From: Mucor racemosus
Taxonomy: Eukaryota; Mucoromycota; Mucoromycetes; Mucorales; Mucoraceae
Length of the DNA stretch: 64,000 nucleotides
Direction: 5' to 3'
Assembly (NCBI GenBank): GCA_027405735.1
Contig: JAPEHQ010000009.1
Location: 62,001-126,000 of the forward strand
The position numbers were made by a program, and so were the translations under genes. Positions 35,449 through 48,138 of the stretch are shown piece by piece (the first letter of the stretch is position 1; every line of letters begins with the position of its first letter). The notes below the pieces were generated by a model that did no database searches, was not told the origin of the DNA, and saw only the letters and a list, made by a program, of their open reading frames with translations.

Positions 35449-37758
35449 ATGACAGGAACAAGTATTTCCTCTTCTGAAAAGAGAGAGAATTATGGTCATG
35501 GAAATTATGTAACTTCTGAAACGGTAGTTACATCAGAAAAGGTAGAAGATTTCTTACACGCAGACAACAATAAAAAACAGCAGCTTGATGATATTGAACA
35601 ATCTTCTTTGAGCCATCTTGAAGACGAAGAAGATTCTCCTATTGAAGAAGTTCGTGCTGTAGTGAGCAAGTAAGTTTTCTTCAAATTTTTCATTTAAAAA
35701 GCATACTAACATTGTAATAGCACTGATGATCCAACTCTTCCTGTATACACTTTTCGTATGTGGTTTTTGGGTATAGCTTTTAGTTGTTTGCTCAGTTTTG
35801 TCAACCAATTCTTTTGGTACAGACAAAATGCTTTAACTTTAACACCTATTGTTATCCAATTGCTTTCATACCCCATTGGAAAATTCATGGAAAAGGTCAT
35901 TCCCAAATCAAAATTCTTTAATCCTGGTCCATTCAACATGAAGGAACACGTTTTGATTACAGTCATGGCTAATTGTGCATACGGTACTGCATATGCTGTT
36001 GATATTATTACTATTCAACGTATCTTTTACAACCAAAACCTTGGTTGGGGTGGAGGTATCCTGTTGATTTGGACAACTCAATTCATTGGTTACGGAATGG
36101 CTGGTCTCCTCCGTCCTTTCCTTGTATACCCCGCTGCCATGGTCTGGCCCACTAATTTAGCTAATATCTCTCTCTTCACTTCTTTCCATCAATCTGATAG
36201 TAACTGGAGTGGTCCTACTCGTCTTCGTTGGTTTGCATACTGTTTCTGTGGTATGTTTGTTTACTACTGGCTTCCAGGCTACTTCTTCCAAATCTTATCC
36301 TTCTTCTCTTGGGCTTGCTGGATCAAGCCTGATAATGTCGTTTTAGCTCAATTAACTGGTTCTTACAGTGGTCTTGGTATGTTGGCTGTCTCATTTGATT
36401 GGGCTACCATTACATCTTACCTTTTGTCTCCTCTTGTTGTTCCCTTGTTTGCTATTATCAACATTGGTGTTGGTTTCGTTTTCATTGCTTGGATTATTGT
36501 ACCTGCTTTATATTATAGCGACGTTTGGGACGCTAAAAAATTCCCTATTCTTACATCTGCTCTTTTCAATGCTGAAGGTGAAGCTTGGGATAACTCTTTA
36601 GTCTTGACTGCTGAGAATGTTTTGGATCCTGTTCTCTATGAACAATACGGTCCTCTTCGTATGTCCACTTTCTTTGCTTTTACTTATGGTATTGGTTTTG
36701 CTGGTGTCACTAGTGTTTTGACACATACTGCTTTGTATCATGGTAAAGATATTATCAGACAATTCAAAAATTCTCGTTCAGAAAAGAATGAGGATATCCA
36801 TCACAAGTTAATGCGTGCTTACCCTGAAGTTCCTCACTGGTGGTATATTGCTGTTTTCTTGATTTCATTTGCTGTCTCCTTTGCTGTTATTTATGCCTGG
36901 CCCATTTACCTTCCTTGGTGGGGTTTAATCCTTGCTATTGTAATTCCTATCATCTTTGTTCTTCCTATTGGTATTATTCAAGCTGTTACTAATCAACAGC
37001 CTGGTCTTAATGTCGTCACTGAATTTATTATTGGTTTTGCTCTTCCTGGTCATCCAATCGCCAATGTTACATTCAAAACTTATGGTTATATCTCTATGGC
37101 ACAATGTCTTACCTTTGTAGGTGATCTTAAGCTTGGTCACTACACTAAGATTCCTCCCAAGGCAATGTTCTGGACTCAACTTGTAGGAACAGCTATTGCT
37201 GGTGTTATCAATTTAGCTACTGCTAATTGGCTTATGGATACTGTAAAGGACATTTGTACTCCTGCTGCTTATCCTTTCACTTGTCCTAGTGCTCGTACCT
37301 TTTATTCTGCTTCTGTTATTTGGGGTGCCATTGGTCCTCAAAGAATGTTTGGTGCTGGTTCTCCTTATAATAGTATGCTCTGGTTCTTTCTCATTGGTCT
37401 TCTTGTCCCTATTCCTATTTGGCTCTTATCCAAGAGATATCCCAACAGTTTTGTCAAGTATATCCATTTGCCTTTAATTTTCAACGCTACTGGTATGATG
37501 CCACCTGCTGTTCCTCTTAATTTCTCTATGTGGTTCGCTGCTGGTTTCATCTTCATGTACTACGTTCACACTTATCACAGAGATTGGTGGACAAAGTACA
37601 ATTATATCACTTCTGCTGCCTTTGATTCAGGTGTAGCTATTGCTGGTATTGTTATCTTTGGTGTTTCCACTGGCTCTGGATGGCAAGCCGATTGGTGGGG
37701 TAATAACGTAGATAATTGTGATTTAGGAGGTGCCAATTATTCTGGCGTTCTTGCTTAA
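35449..37758 (+). CDS. OPT family oligopeptide transporter
   Basis: Proton-coupled import of small peptides (or related substrates such as glutathione) across the plasma membrane. Two exons, 35449-35669 and 35721-37758, give about 752 residues. The intron has a perfect TACTAAC branch site. The N-terminal ~90 residues are hydrophilic and acidic (cytosolic). Many membrane spans follow, with OPT hallmarks NPGPFNMKEHVLITVMAN near 150, YTKIPPKAMFWTQLVG near 545, and WGAIGPQRMFGAGSPY. The length fits fungal OPT proteins. Codon use is noticeably more C/T-rich than in neighbouring genes (many GCT, GGT, ATT, CTT codons), suggesting high expression. It stands alone between AT-rich intergenic DNA and repeat R4. 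Confidence 0.95.
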
Positions 37759-38039
37759 TCCAGTATCTACTTTAAGGTACTTTTTTTCTTTCTTTTTTTC
37801 CTCCCTTCTTTCTTTCTTTCTTTCTTTATAATACATTTATTTACTACAAGTATTTATAATAATATCATCTTTTATAAACTTACCAAAATGCTTATAGCAT
37901 CATTTTAATAATAAAATTTCTATATTTGAATTCTTAAATTCGAATTGATTTTAAAAAATTGATCTTCAAAAACGAAAAGTGCACAGTTCTCTATAAGTAA
38001 CGTTATGCAAACTACTTTTCAGTATGTAGCTTAGAAGCT
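37759..38039. other. 3' region of the OPT gene
   Basis: A CTTT-rich tract (about 37786-37827) follows the stop codon, then AT-rich sequence. No gene. Confidence 0.4.
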
Positions 38040-39205
38040 GCAAAATATATAAAAATTGGTAACATTAAGATATCTGCTTTTGAAAATATATAATTCCTCA
38101 AGGAAGGCTATAATTTAATGTTTTCCATAAAAACTGTCTGACTTTTCATCCTTACCCAAGTTTTTTTTCATTGAACAACACCAAGAAAAAAGTATATGCC
38201 AATGTACCTGAGATGTTCACCTTTAATCCAAAAACAAGTATCCGGAAATATCCTATTTTTTGCAGTTGGTATTAATTTTTCAGTGTTAATGTTTCAGATT
38301 TTCACTGCCAAAATTAAAAACTTTGAGGCTTCATATCTCTACGAACAATCAAGCTATACTAATACTTGTGATAATAAAACTTACTTGTTTTAAAGCGCTC
38401 TATAACATATTTAAGTATAAAAAAATTATGAGCACTTTTATTTTTTTCTTTCATTTTTTGGTATTTTTGCCGTAGATTTCAAAATATTCGTTAAATTGAG
38501 CAACAATTTTTTTTACATTCATGCCATTAGGCTCGCGGAGCTCTCTCGAACTCAATTTAGTTTTTTTCAAAATATTAATTTTTCGTGGAGATATCCTGAA
38601 AAATGTGTCTAAAGAAATATCCTCGTTTTTATATTCAGTTTTCTCCCTGTATACCCTCATCCCAAATTCTGAATTTCAAAAAAAAATGAGCATAAATCTT
38701 ATTTTTTCTACAGAAAATGCAACTAGAAGGTTCATTAATAACTCGCTCGATAGATAATTGTGTTGCGCATTATTTCCATTACTTATATATAAAATATGTT
38801 TATAAAACATGATGCGTATCTTCAAAAAACTTCCAAAATGTTATTTGCATTTTACGCAACATTTAATGCGAAACATTTGTCTAAATCTTATCTAGGTATA
38901 TGTAGAATTTAGAACTGTACAAAAAACATTTAATTCATTAGTTCAACTTACTTTGCAGTTCATGAGCTATTGCATGCTTTTATTTTTTGAATCAATTTTT
39001 GACGATTTTTTTGAAACTCAGTCCTCATAGGCTGAGAACTATAGTGTGAATTATGATTTTGATATTCTCGATAAAAAATTAATATTTTTCTCTGAAACAA
39101 AAAATGCAGAGTAGCTTTCAACTGGATCTATCTTGTAAATATAATAAAAATACATCAATTATGGATTTTAAATTTTACAATCGATTTTAGATTCATTTTA
39201 GTGTC
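38040..39205 (+). repeat. Dispersed repeat R4, copy 3
   Basis: Homologous to 20790-22000 and inverted 8570-9800. The MPMYLRCS frame is open for 65 codons (38196-38393). A second open frame (38521-38757) corresponds in position to one in copy 2 but with poor conservation. No termini identified. Confidence 0.65.
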
Positions 39206-39995
39206 CTTTTTCGAGGATAAGGCATTCTGCTACGAGGCATACACAAACTATATAATGGATTAACAAGTGAATTAAAGATTGAATGATATGGTGATCATTA
39301 ATTAGTTTTAGGCATCTATTAATATAAGCGTGTTAGCTTAAATTTTTATGGTCACTTTTACATAATATACCGTATAAGAGTGTAATAATCCATGAATTAC
39401 ATAAATGTACAAGATACATTTTGTATTCATTTCAGATTACGCAGTACTTGAACTTTATGTGATGGTCAGCATAAGCGGCATGATTCAAAGCGACAGACAC
39501 ACTAAAATGAACAACATATACTTTTGTCTGTATTTAGATTAATTTGCACGATAAAATTAGTTGTAATTTACGTGTATAGGTTTCAGTAAATTACAATGGA
39601 ATAATAGGTTTCTTTAGAAAGATTTGAAGAAACTTATTGTTACATCATTGAAACAAATTTCAAATACCTTATTGTACATGTTTATTCAAATGCTCTACTA
39701 AATTAAACTAATCAATCAAGCTACCACAAAGCACAATTCTTATGAATTAAATATATAAAATTACGTTCAATTTATAATAAAAAAAATCAACTTTAACAAT
39801 GCCAAGCTGTTCATATGATATTAAAGCAGCGTTTCGAGAAAGTATCACGCTGCGTTTCAATAAATTACTTTAGTCGTGTGGTGGGTTGAACACTTGTTGC
39901 AAATATAAAGGTCATTTTACTATCTTTGTAGAGTTTTTTTCCCTTTTTGTTTCTCCTTTTCATCACAAACCTTTTCTTATACACACAACTCACAA
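39206..39995. other. Intergenic region upstream of the TM9SF gene
   Basis: No gene. A candidate TATA box (TATAAAG, 39904-39910) and a CT-rich leader (39930-39975) precede the start codon. Confidence 0.4.
39904..39910 (+). promoter_or_regulatory. Candidate TATA box of the TM9SF gene
   Basis: TATAAAG lies 86 bp upstream of the start codon, followed by a pyrimidine-rich leader. Motif and position only. Confidence 0.35.
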
Positions 39996-42244
39996 ATGAA
40001 ATATTGGGGGAAAGAAGGAGGTGGACTTTTAAGAACAGTTCTCACTGCTTTAACCTTTTTTACACTCCTAACAACAGTATTTACTGACGAACACGACCAT
40101 TTGGTAAGTTTGAATTAACACGACCACTAAATAGCTTTTAATCTGATAAGCAATTAGTATAAAGAAGGTGATGAAGTAGTTATTTGGATGAATACAGTGG
40201 GTCCATTGAATAACAGACAGGAGACATATCCATATTTTCAATTGCCTTTTTGTCAAGGTCCACACTCTTTAGAGCATCATCATGAAACATTAGGTGAAGC
40301 TTTACAAGGTATGGACTTGGTAAATTCTGGAATCCCAATCACCTATTTGAGTAAGTTTTTTATGAGTTTTGATAATTGTGTGATTCTAAGAGATTTGTAT
40401 AGAAACTGAAGCAAATCAACTTTACTGCAAAGAAACATTAGATGCCAAAGATATTGATGTTTTGCGTTATGCAGTAGATAATCAATATTGGTACACAATG
40501 TTCATTGGTAAATGATTGAGACAAAGCATTTTGCGATACATATCTAATATGTTTCAATTATAGATGATTTGCCTGTAAGTGGTACTGTAGGTAGAGATGA
40601 AAGTGCAGATGAACCAATGGATCCTCACTTTAAGCCTCTTTACGTTTATACCCACAAGAGTTTTACTATTGAATACAATAGAAACCAAGTAAATCAACTC
40701 CTATTATTATTGATTTCAAGGAGGAAGATCATTAACGTTTCCCTTTAGATTATTTCTGTCAGTTTACAACATGCTAATCCAGTAGAATTAAAGTATAATC
40801 AAAAATCCTTGGAATTGAGCTTTACATATTCTGTTGATTGGAATCCAACAGAAATTACATTTGAAGACCGTTTTGACAGTTTATTGGAAACAGATTTCTT
40901 TGAACATAAAGTAGGTTATAAATGGAATGTAGGATTTTGCATTCAACTCATCAAATATTATAGGTTCATTGGCTTTCTATATTCAGCTCTTTTATGATGG
41001 TTCTCTTTTTGACTGGTCTTGTATCAGTTATTCTCTTGAGAACAGTTAAACGTGATTTCACAAGATATGATCGCGAAGAAGGCCTTACCGATTTCGTAGG
41101 TGTTATATATCTTTGAATTATTGGAATTTCTAATGTTGAGATATGAATGTTTGTTTAGGACAGAGATTTAGGAGATGAATATGGTTGGAAACAGGTACAT
41201 GGGGATGTCTTTCGCCAGCCTCCACGCTTGATGCTCATGTCAGCTTTGATGGGTACTGGGTCTCAACTTGTTATTCTCTCTGGTGTAGTGATTTTATACA
41301 CTATTCTAGGTGATTTGTATGCTGAACGGGCTACTATTTTGACTGCCACGATATTTCTGTATGCATTGACATCATTTGTAGCAGGGTATACTAGCTCAAG
41401 ATATTATACCAGATACGGTGGTAAGGATTGGGTTAAAACTGTAGTAATGACAGCTAGTCTATGGCCTGGTGCTGTTTCTTTGATTGGTGGTTTTATCAAT
41501 ATGTTGGCCATCTATTATTCAAGTTCTCGTGCAATCTCTTTTTATACATTATTATCAGTTGTTGCATTGTGGATATTTTTATGTTTCCCCTTGACATTGT
41601 TAGGTACAATTGTTGGACGTAATTGGGGTAGTCAAGTTGATTTCCCTTGTAGAGTGAATCCTATTCCTCGTCCTATTCCTGAAAAGGTCTGGTATGCGGA
41701 ACCTTTGATGATTGTCGCTTTGGGTGGTATTTTACCATTTGGATCAATTTTCATCGAAATCTACTTTATTTTTACTTCTTTCTGGACATACAAGATTTAT
41801 TATGTTTATGGATTCATGTTATTGGTATTTGTCATTTTGTTGATTGTTAGTGCTTGTGTTGCTATTGTCAGTACATATTTCTTGTTGAACTCTGAAGATC
41901 ATCGCTGGTAAGTATTTGATTACTTTTTGAATGGATTTGATCTAATGATAGTATATATCTATAGGCATTGGGTTAGTTTTATGACATGTGCTTCCACTGC
42001 TGGATACATTTATCTATATTCTATATATTACTTTATGGTGAAAACAAAGCAAGTAGAGATTGATGTTATTTAAATGTTTAAACTAACACATATTCGTAGA
42101 ATGACAGGTATGTTCCAAACCAGTTTCTACTTTGGTTATACTGCCATCCTTTCTTTGGGCATGTTTTGTATGTTGGGATTTATTGGTCATACAGCCGCCA
42201 TTCAATTTGTACGTAAAATCTATCAAAATGTCAAAATTGATTAA
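39996..42244 (+). CDS. TM9SF3-like nonaspanin (EMP70 family)
   Basis: Nine-transmembrane protein of the Golgi/endosomal system involved in membrane protein sorting. Nine exons in phase: 39996-40103, 40158-40350, 40403-40507, 40564-40688, 40749-40910, 40964-41095, 41159-41907, 41965-42048 and 42100-42244, about 600 residues. A signal peptide (about 1-30, hydrophobic [14 protein letters not shown]) is followed by a lumenal domain with [18 protein letters not shown] and [11 protein letters not shown], then the first membrane span after [10 protein letters not shown] and eight more. The C-terminus KIYQNVKID has the lysine-x-acidic pattern used for Golgi retention. The last intron (42049-42099) needs a GC donor (GCAAGT) to keep phase and the family's conserved KTK-M junction. 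Closest to the TM9SF3 branch by motif. Confidence 0.94.
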
Positions 42245-42518
42245 GATTTCTCCCTTTTATCAATCATAATTTAAATCATAATGTAAAACAAAAAAACAAA
42301 AAAAAATAAAGCCAAGTTTATTACAAATATCATCATTTACTGTGTTGTACTGTTCAGTGTGGCCTGTCATTTGGACCACTAAATTTTCAATCACTCTGCA
42401 AATCAAAATCAATCAAGCATTTCAAAGCAGTTGATTTTAGTTATAATTGCTATTCTAGACTGGCAATCAAGAAAATCTTTTTCTCTTTTGTTATAAAAAA
42501 AGAGGCTTTTTATAGAGA

Positions 42519-44046
42519 ATGTCTGATACTACAATAAATGCTCAAGAAGAAAAAGTAGATTTACCTTCTCATGAATATTCGCCTTTACAACAATGGCAAA
42601 TAGCTTTTATTTATGCTTTTACAGCCACATTCAATCATCATCAAGATATTTCCCCTTCATACCACAAATTACCGTTTTTTACACCTCAAGTAAATGGTTA
42701 TCAATACTTATTAGCGCATTTCTTTCTTTTTTTTTTTTTTTTTTCTAATATTAAGAATAGGATTTAGAAGATGAAATTCAAAAAGAAGAAAGCGAATTGA
42801 TACATCAAATCATTTGTGCTTGCCTTGGAAATATCCTTAATCGTAGTAAACCCATAGAGTATGTCAATTTAAGAGTAGAATATGTGTGAAATCGTCTAAA
42901 TAATATCTTTTTCTTTTTGTAGATCATTCAAAATTTCTTTACAACAACTATTAGCAGACAAGATGAAAGTGTTTGAAATTGATCTAGAAGTAAACCCATT
43001 GCTAAAACAAAATTACAATGCTCTTTCCACCGATCTCAAGGTATAAATATACGTAACAGCAAATAACGCGTTAATAACATCAATTAACTCTTGAAAAAGC
43101 TTTACATATTACATTCCTTGATAGAGTGGCAATTACAAGATAGCACAGCAGTAAAAACCATTATAGACACATGTTATCAGCAAAATGGCCGAAAAGATAC
43201 AAATCCAATTATAGCTCATCCACTTGGCACTGATAGCAAAAAACGAACATATTGGCAATTTGGAGGTATATAACAACGACAAATTCGAAATAATATCAAT
43301 ACTCAAGTTGTTCTTCTTATCTAGATTCTCCCTGGATCTGGCGTGAAACCAACAACATGAAATCAGTATCTCAATGGGAAACAGTATGTAAAAACCTTCA
43401 AGATTTAGAGCAATTAGTAGACAGTTTCTCTGCCTCTACCAGTAAAGTAGAAAAAGCACTTGTCAAGGTGATTAAGGAGGGAATCTATGAAATCGCATTG
43501 AAAGAGGAACAAAGAAAAATGCGTAAAGAAAGAGCTGAATTACGAAAATTGATCCCAATTGAAGTATCCATCACACCAACAACATTAAGGTCTCGAGGTC
43601 GTAATCAACGAGTTCATTATAATTTTGATGATATTTATGGTATTGACGAGGATGAAGATAATGGTGCAGATGAGGATGATAATTTTGTGGACGAGGATGA
43701 TGAGGATGATAATGAAAATTCAGGTGGTAATGCAAAAAGACAAAAATCAAAGCGATCCCCTTCTCCACCAAGACCACCTCCTACAAGGTGGAGTAATCGT
43801 TTGAATAGAGGAGCAGTGGATGATGTTACAAACACTCTAGTTGAATCAATGGAAATAGATAATCAAAGTATGGAGGCTATGGATACAACTCCTCATCCTT
43901 CAGAGCAGAATAATGATATGGATACCTCTAGATCGCCTAGTTTTATGGATATCACACCCAGTGATAGTCCCATGGAAACAGTTGCAACCTCAAACAGTGT
44001 AATGAATGTCACTGATATTTTAAACCCTCAAATTGTTCATGAATAG
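42519..44046 (+). CDS. DDT/WHIM-type chromatin remodelling-associated protein
   Basis: Five exons in phase: 42519-42689, 42761-42858, 42923-43040, 43100-43265 and 43325-44046, about 424 residues. The N-terminal half looks like a DDT domain followed by WHIM motifs, as in non-catalytic subunits of ISWI-type remodellers. Supporting pieces are a helical LHQIICACLGNIL-like segment, SFKISLQQLLADK, and HPLGTDSKKRTYWQFG next to PWIWRE, which matches the WHIM pattern of a GxDxxxxxYWxFG turn followed by a WRE. A coiled region (EEQRKMRKERAEL) and a very acidic stretch (about residues 280-325) with a nuclear-signal-like KRQKSKR follow. The assignment to a particular complex is not possible. The gene starts 274 bp after TM9SF in the same orientation. 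Confidence 0.75.
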
Positions 44047-44579
44047 ATTCTTGCGTCAGAATTTTGTTGAATAATGATAATAATGTATATATGCGGTATT
44101 TTAAAAAGGATACTTTAAAGGATTTTTTTAGAGCATTCAAATAAGCTATATCTTGAATAAAATTTGCAAATATTTCATGCAGCATGTTTTCATCATGTTA
44201 GTATTTTTTCTTTGGCATTTATACATGAACAAACCTCTAATTATGAGTATTTGAAGGAGGAATGCCGATATTTTTCAATTGTCGCTTACAAATTTGTTGA
44301 TTCAAAACGAATATCATTTTTATGTAAATTTCTCAAAATCCCACATATAAAGCCTATTACGCTTACTAAATGTTTTTTTATACTATCAATTCTTCTACAA
44401 CTAACGGTATATCTTATTTTAAATTTTTTCACTATAAATTTTTCAGAATTAATGAATATCAAAAAACCAGTTTTTTGAACAAATGTCTATACTTTGAATA
44501 TATAATAGCCAAACTAATATTCATATATGTTTCTTTGAAAAAATCTGATCATTTTTGGTTTATAGACGACACGAGCAGT
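44047..44579. other. Intergenic, no gene seen
   Basis: AT-rich 3' region of the DDT-type gene with two overlapping frames of about 104-109 codons that lack recognisable protein character. Confidence 0.4.
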
Positions 44580-44691
44580 TCGATATCGCTACGCTCAATT
44601 ACGGCGTCGACCTGGGGGCTCGATTCTGCAACTTTCTTAATGGATGTATCTTATGATTGGCAGCTCTACCTTGTTACGCTTAATTATTATT

Positions 44692-44733
44692 GTTTCTAAT
44701 GATGGCCATATTTATGTTTATGACATTGGAGAG
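44692..44733 (+). pseudogene. Dynein intermediate chain exon end (remnant)
   Basis: The plus strand reads SNDGHIYVYDIGE and stops at a GTAAGA donor. This is the same exon end as in the other captured fragments, but with the family-typical DIGE ending that the other copies have lost. The rest of the exon is missing. Confidence 0.5.
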
Positions 44734-45144
44734 GTAAGACGAAAAATTGATGTAAATCAACCCTAGCGCATTAATTATTAAGTAAGACTATATTATCATC
44801 AAATAAACTACCACACAATATTAAAATGCATAAAGGTTTACAGTAATAAGCTTGAATCAAGTGGGTACAGCATCATCATTAATTCTTGAAAAAGTTCTCA
44901 AATATTATAAAAATCTTATTTTTAAGACTTACAAGGCTTAGAAGCGGAATATTAATTTAAAAAATCATTCTTGTCCAGATCATCAATTTTGACATTTGTT
45001 GCGGGGGTAAAATCTTTGGTTGCTTTTATCAGTAATTTGGAAATGAATAGAATTGGTAGTGAAGATTCAAAAGGGACAAGGTTTAGAGTTATAAATTTGA
45101 AGAGTTTTGAGAATGTTTGATCTGTTTAACTTAAAATATTGCAA

Positions 45145-45238
45145 CTGCAATGACACTTTTTAGATTCTTGAACAGACATTTATTTATTGACAAAAATGAT
45201 TTACCTGCAATGACACTTTTTAGATTCTTGAACAGACA
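45145..45238 (+). repeat. Short direct duplication, ~34-bp unit, 60-bp period
   Basis: CTGCAATGACACTTTTTAGA and the following 14 bp occur at 45145 and again at 45205 without change. Only two units. Confidence 0.8.
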
Positions 45239-45348
45239 AGAGAAAAGAAAGGTCATTACACAATTACCAGACTTATATATACAAAAAAAAAGAGTGGTAA
45301 ACAAACAAATGATTATGGCCATACACCTGGCATACCTAACATAACAAC

Positions 45349-45382
<34 letters not shown>

Positions 45383-46000
45383 TTTTTCGTTTCAGAACAC
45401 ATTTTTTAAATTTTTTTTTCTGATTTTGCAAATCTAGAGTTAACTATACTACCAATTATATAAAAAAAATATACACATATACAACATTTAGCGCTCTATG
45501 TGCTCCATAAAAAATAATAAATTTTCCTATTGCAAAATATTACATGAAAATCCTTTAATCAAAAAACCGTTTTTGGGCCAAAAGTACAAAATTTTATTAC
45601 TCAATGCTTAATATTAAGCCCTTATAAAATGCGTATTAGTGATATCTACAATTTTCTCTCACAATGTAGCGTATTTAAACGCTGTTTTTGGCATCAAAAT
45701 TTGATTTTTCTGTTTTTTGATCAAAATCATGAGTGTTGGTAAGGATAAAATGAGCCTCAAAAATGTCCGCTACAAAATCTGAATTTTCAGACTGTACATG
45801 GCTAAATATAAGAAAAAGCTAAAAAAAAAATACATTTTTATTTAACTTAGATATATCATAGTATAAAGAGCTTAGTCATTCAATCTTGCTATGTTCAATT
45901 ATAGAGTTGCCCTACAGGCTAGATTTTACAATTTTTTTCAAGAAATGTATGATATGGCACAGTTTTTGTAGCCTTACACTACATTTACTGTATCAATAAG

Positions 46001-47153
46001 CAATATTATACAACATTAATTTTATAGCTTAAATAAAGCACCACTTGCTCTAGCTCTACGACACTGTTAAATGTGTTAGGATCCGTATTTTGATGAGTTC
46101 TGGCGCTCTTAATTGTCCTCCCCCCTCACAAACAGAGCTGATTTTACAAATTTTAAATTTTAAAGAGGATTTAAAGTCGACCGAAACAAACCTGGCATCA
46201 ATTTTGTTTATAATATTGTATCTTAAAGTATATTCATACTTGTTGAAAATTTTTAATTAATACAATTTATCTAAATTATTCACTTTATCACACATTTTTG
46301 CTAATGATATTGATTTGAATAATAATGCGATTTTACGTTCCGCATGAAATTCTCAAAAAGACCCAAATGACAATTTTCATTAGTTGATATACAGTATACC
46401 TCTATCTTGTATTAAATAATAAATAAGAATAATATGAGCTGGTTATACAAATGCCATTGGATGTATTTCAGGGTTTTTTTTCATAAAAAAAATAATGTTT
46501 GTTTTTTTCATAAATTGCATGATTTTTCGAAAAATTACGGTCATTTTTGCCTAGGTATATGTAGAGATGTAGAGAAGTATAATGAAATTTCAATTTTAAA
46601 GATCTGGAGTGATTTTGGCCTATAATTGTAAAGGATCTTGTGGGCATCTTCACTTGATTTTTCATGACCTAAAAATTGGGGAACTAAAGTATAGCAAACA
46701 AGTACAAGATCCAAAGAATGGTTTGATGGGGGTATTTCCACGCTTCAGAACTAAAAATCAATACTCTAAAAAAAACTCTTTAAAGTTTTCTCTTTCGCTG
46801 TGATTTTGACGCAAATGCAATTATTTCATTGTAGATGTAGTGGACCGCTATTATATGCTTTTCTCATAGTTGTAGAAGCAATGCTGCTATAATTTATTAA
46901 AAAAAGAAGATTTGGAGTATTTTATATTGCGTATCAATTCATACTTTAACAAAATGTTTAATACTAAACAGTGGCCCTGAATGCTTCATAAACGTATAGT
47001 ATTTAGTGCTATATACAAGTTTATTGAGTTTCTATAAAATGCTATTTTGGATGTTTGATGGTGTGTGTATTTTCATTGTAGATTTCAAGTATTTGATAAG
47101 TATATTAAATTGTTATTTGAAATATTAGTAATATATAGCTATCTCGATCTCAT
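46001..47153. other. Intergenic, no clear gene
   Basis: A plus-strand frame at about 46609-46803 (GHLHLIFHDLKIGEL region) has a slightly protein-like look, but no family is recognised and there is no support from splice sites. Otherwise AT-rich. Confidence 0.35.
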
Positions 47154-47910
47154 TCAGGGCATTGGATGGTATTTGCGAAAGACATCTTTCAATATCTATA
47201 TACATAACAAGATGTTATATTTAACCTATATACGCATTTTAGCAATATATACTTACTTCATCAGACGGAAATATTGTGGAAAATATAGCAGCTGATAAAT
47301 CTTTGATTTCCAATTCCTTCAACAGAATGAATAAAATATGTTTGCAATGGCATTTTCTAATTTGATAATCACGGCAATTGCATTCCAATTTAGGTCCAAT
47401 TGTCACTGTGTAGATCTATCTCGTTTTTTAAGTAAACTAAATATATTGAATGTGTGTAATTGCCAAAATATATACCTTGCCTGTAGTACCTCTTACTGAA
47501 ATACATTAATGAATCATAGATTAGTTTTAATGTAATTATTAATTACTTGTACCTTTGAATTCATGCTTTCTTAAAAAGAGAATCATATCTGAGAACAATA
47601 ATCGAATGTGTTCATTTACTGCTCTTTCAGAACGAGCCTTCAATTCCTATTTTAAAACATGTTACACAATGATACAAACATATTTTCATGTATACATAAA
47701 TACATCTGGAATATCTGATTGTCTTTGAATGGCCAAAGAAGAAAATGAATTTGATAATGCTGATGAAGTATGTGTCGCAGTATCATCATCAATAACCACA
47801 GGTTGCTTCATGGATTGTTTCTTTCTTCCTTGAAGAAATGTGCTCAACATGAGAGCTAATTCTTGCTCTGTATTGGACATGTCTGAATCTACAGATGAAT
47901 TATCACTCAT
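47154..47910 (-). CDS. Small SWIM zinc-finger protein
   Basis: Five minus-strand exons in phase: 47910-47704, 47646-47553, 47495-47476 (20-nt microexon), 47415-47257 and 47195-47154, about 173 residues. After an acidic N-terminus (MSDNSSVDSDMSNTEQEL), a helical segment leads into VRGTTGKIYTVTIG and a full SWIM finger, ECNCRDYQIRKCHCKHILF (CxC...CHCKH pattern). The phase of every junction and the motif restoration across introns 2 and 3 support the model. SWIM domains bind DNA or protein. Fungal SWIM proteins often continue into a RING finger (ubiquitin ligase), but none is seen downstream here, so this is either a short form or truncated. The last exon is uncertain. It is divergent from HIBADH with 228 bp between start codons. 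Confidence 0.72.
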
Positions 47911-48138
47911 TTTTAATTGTATAATAGAAATTAGAAAGAAAAAAAAAAAGGAAAAAAAAAAAGATTAACTATATACTACGGATATATAATGCGGCATATA
48001 TAAACAACACAGTTTTGTTTATTACATACGGTGGGTGAGAAAAGAGATCCTGTCGTGGGAAAAATACAAACAGTATAAAATAGAGTTGGCTCATGAACTA
48101 ACCCCTTCTTGTTTTTCTCCATCAGAAAATATAAAAAT
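47911..48138. promoter_or_regulatory. Shared divergent promoter region (SWIM protein / HIBADH)
   Basis: The start codons of two divergent genes are 228 bp apart. A TATAAAA at 48074-48080 lies 59 bp upstream of the HIBADH ATG; an A/T-rich tract (about 47938-47962) lies near the SWIM gene start. Confidence 0.4.

Larger units (their letters stand above)
44580..46000 (-). mobile_element. Inverted, rearranged fragments of the LTR-A internal region
   Basis: In reverse complement, 44740-45000 matches about 1250-1480 and 45420-45960 matches about 680-1220, with an unrelated ~420-bp segment between them. A separate small piece (44580-44650) matches about 690-740. Divergence from the other copies is higher, so this is an older remnant. 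It carries a short dynein intermediate chain piece at 44692-44733. Confidence 0.6.

Noticed and set aside
44164..44699. Two overlapping frames of 104 and 109 codons after the DDT-type gene
   Set aside because: Composition is that of AT-rich non-coding DNA (Phe/Leu/Ile/Tyr-rich), no domain, and the second runs into repeat remnants.
46434..46803. Overlapping frames of about 63-66 codons on both strands
   Set aside because: No splice-supported extension, no homologous copy in the window and no recognised domain; kept only as a note in the intergenic entry.
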